DNA from: a bacterium
GTDB taxonomy: Bacteria > Babelota > Babeliae > Babelales > JABDEC01
Assembly (NCBI GenBank): GCA_947481115.1
Contig: CANKEI010000027.1
Location: 1-13,764, forward strand
DNA length: 13,764 bases
Direction of reading: 5' to 3'
The notes beneath the pieces are model-generated. The model was given only the letters and a program-made list of their open reading frames with translations. It was not told where the DNA came from and ran no database searches. Shown one piece after another: positions 12,751-13,764 of this stretch. Positions within the stretch are counted from its first letter, which is position 1. Every line of letters begins with the position of its first letter. The position numbers were made by a program, and so were the translations under genes.

Positions 12751-13764
12751 GCGGATCTACTCCACCTCTAAATACACCAAAGGCACCGGTACGCGCTGCT
12801 ACAGCAGCAGTCATAACTGTGCCTAAACCTATGCAGGCTAGTCCCATTCTACTGTTATACCAGCGCGCGTCATCAGTACTAACAATTCTTGTAGTGCCAT
12901 CATATACTAACCCAGAGACCACAGAACTTGTAGGTGTAACTGATTGCCTAGCTAAAATTTCAACTTTAGCAACTTTAGCCCCCTCAGTTCCTGCGGGCGC
13001 TGCGCTAATTTCTGCTCTAGCACCACCACCAGAACCCATACCACCTACTTTTTCAGACTTATCTGTAGTACTTGCTGCTGCTACACTAGCACCCACATGA
13101 GCAATAGATTCTGCTCTAAATTCTGCAGTTGCTTTATCAGCAGGCACGCCCCACTCACACTGGCCAAGTTTAAGCTGTGCTTTACGAATTTTATTATTTT
13201 TATTTTCTTTTAGAACTTGATTGATCGCACGTTGCCATTTGCTTTGCACTCTAAAAGATTTAGCTGTTTCATCTGCAATTCTTGTATCGCCAATTGCAGC
13301 ATCACACCTAGCTTCAACGTCACTCAGACTTGCGGTTGCTGAAGCTAACTGAGCTGTAAGTCTCACAATTTCAGCAGTTTTTGGCGTAACGCGGCCATCT
13401 TCAACACAAGAAGCAGATTCTACAGCATGCGCAGCATATGCTACACGCACATCGTGCAGTACAGTCATCGGGTCAATACCCGATCCTGCCGCTACCGCCG
13501 AAACCCTTGTTATAGGACTACTAACTCTTTCAACCACTGCGCTGGAATATCCTCGTCTTAATGGCACAGGTGCTGGTATTACTACAGCAACTACAGTATT
13601 ATCTGCTGAATGTCTTCCCGTATCAGAATCAGAACTTTGATCTGCAAATGTTGCAAAACTATTTTCTTCCATTGCATGCACACTATTAACCATGCTTAGT
13701 GCTAGCAAAAGCACTAGCGAAAATCTGGCTAAGAAATTTTTTAAAATAAATCTAACAATTTGTT
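12743..13764 (-). CDS. Exported coiled-coil protein with C-terminal membrane helix, 5' end outside window
   Basis: Not recognised. A GTG at 13712-13714 would give 323 residues. However, the frame stays open to the window edge and upstream codons read QIVRFILKNFLARFSL straight into VLLLALSMVNSVHA. Together they make a complete basic n-region plus hydrophobic core ending at VHA, so the true start almost certainly lies just beyond the right edge. The mature protein (from MEENSF) has a Ser/Ala/Val-rich N-terminal part and a helical coiled-coil-like middle (numbered from the GTG, about 115-185: VRLTAQLASATASLSDVEARCDAA and onward). A Gly/Ala-rich linker follows, then a hydrophobic helix near the C-terminus (about 290-307, MGLACIGLGTVMTAAVAA). 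It could sit in a membrane, its own or a host's. It overlaps the next gene by 8 nt and is coupled to it. Confidence 0.68.
   Translation of the reverse strand, partial: QIVRFILKNFLARFSLVLLLALSMVNSVHAMEENSFATFADQSSDSDTGRHSADNTVVAVVIPAPVPLRRGYSSAVVERVSSPITRVSAVAAGSGIDPMTVLHDVRVAYAAHAVESASCVEDGRVTPKTAEIVRLTAQLASATASLSDVEARCDAAIGDTRIADETAKSFRVQSKWQRAINQVLKENKNNKIRKAQLKLGQCEWGVPADKATAEFRAESIAHVGASVAAASTTDKSEKVGGMGSGGGARAEISAAPAGTEGAKVAKVEILARQSVTPTSSVVSGLVYDGTTRIVSTDDARWYNSRMGLACIGLGTVMTAAVAARTGAFGVFRGGVDPRG

Overview
The window reads as chromosomal DNA of an AT-rich, Gram-negative, probably host-associated bacterium. It carries a cysteine-rich outer-membrane barrel protein with a signal peptide and C-terminal Phe, a set of exported Ala/Ser/Arg-rich proteins of no recognisable family, and ordinary housekeeping genes (gltX, rpmF, dprA, gyrA). 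The overall style (minimal metabolism, many unknown exported proteins, cysteine-rich porin) recalls candidate phylum Dependentiae (TM6) or similar amoeba-associated bacteria. That placement is inference from protein character only; no marker was searched.

Layout. 1-299: a strong hairpin at the left edge, then a gene-free leader. 300-1991 (+): the abundant-type outer-membrane protein, ending at a bidirectional terminator shared with the convergent minus-strand block. Everything from 2085 to the right edge is on the minus strand. In transcription order (right to left) this is four exported unknown proteins (12743-13764 cut by the window edge, 11965-12750, 10992-11831, 10312-10899), gyrA, dprA, rpmF, a membrane-anchored TPR protein, gltX, a FabD-like protein and an acyl-carrier-like protein. 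gyrA and dprA are 17 nt apart and probably cotranscribed from a good sigma-70-type promoter. rpmF has its own likely promoter and may lead the rpmF-TPR-gltX-fabD-like-ACP-like unit.

Most unusual. The last two genes of that unit keep the fold signatures of malonyl-CoA:ACP transacylase and acyl carrier protein, but both lack the residue that defines the chemistry. The FabD nucleophile Ser is Cys (with Gln, His and Arg active-site partners also replaced), and the ACP phosphopantetheine Ser is Gln. They overlap by 35 nt and lie downstream of rpmF, echoing the classical rpmF-plsX-fabH-fabD-fabG-acpP order. This looks like a fatty-acid-synthesis remnant kept as a protein pair for another use. Secondary points are a GyrA with Gln/Asn at both quinolone-contact positions, a three-half-site operator-like array on the gyrA promoter, an L32 with a long acidic tail, and the exported cluster, one member of which has nuclear-localisation-like basic patches. 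No rRNA, tRNA, CRISPR or insertion sequence was seen.
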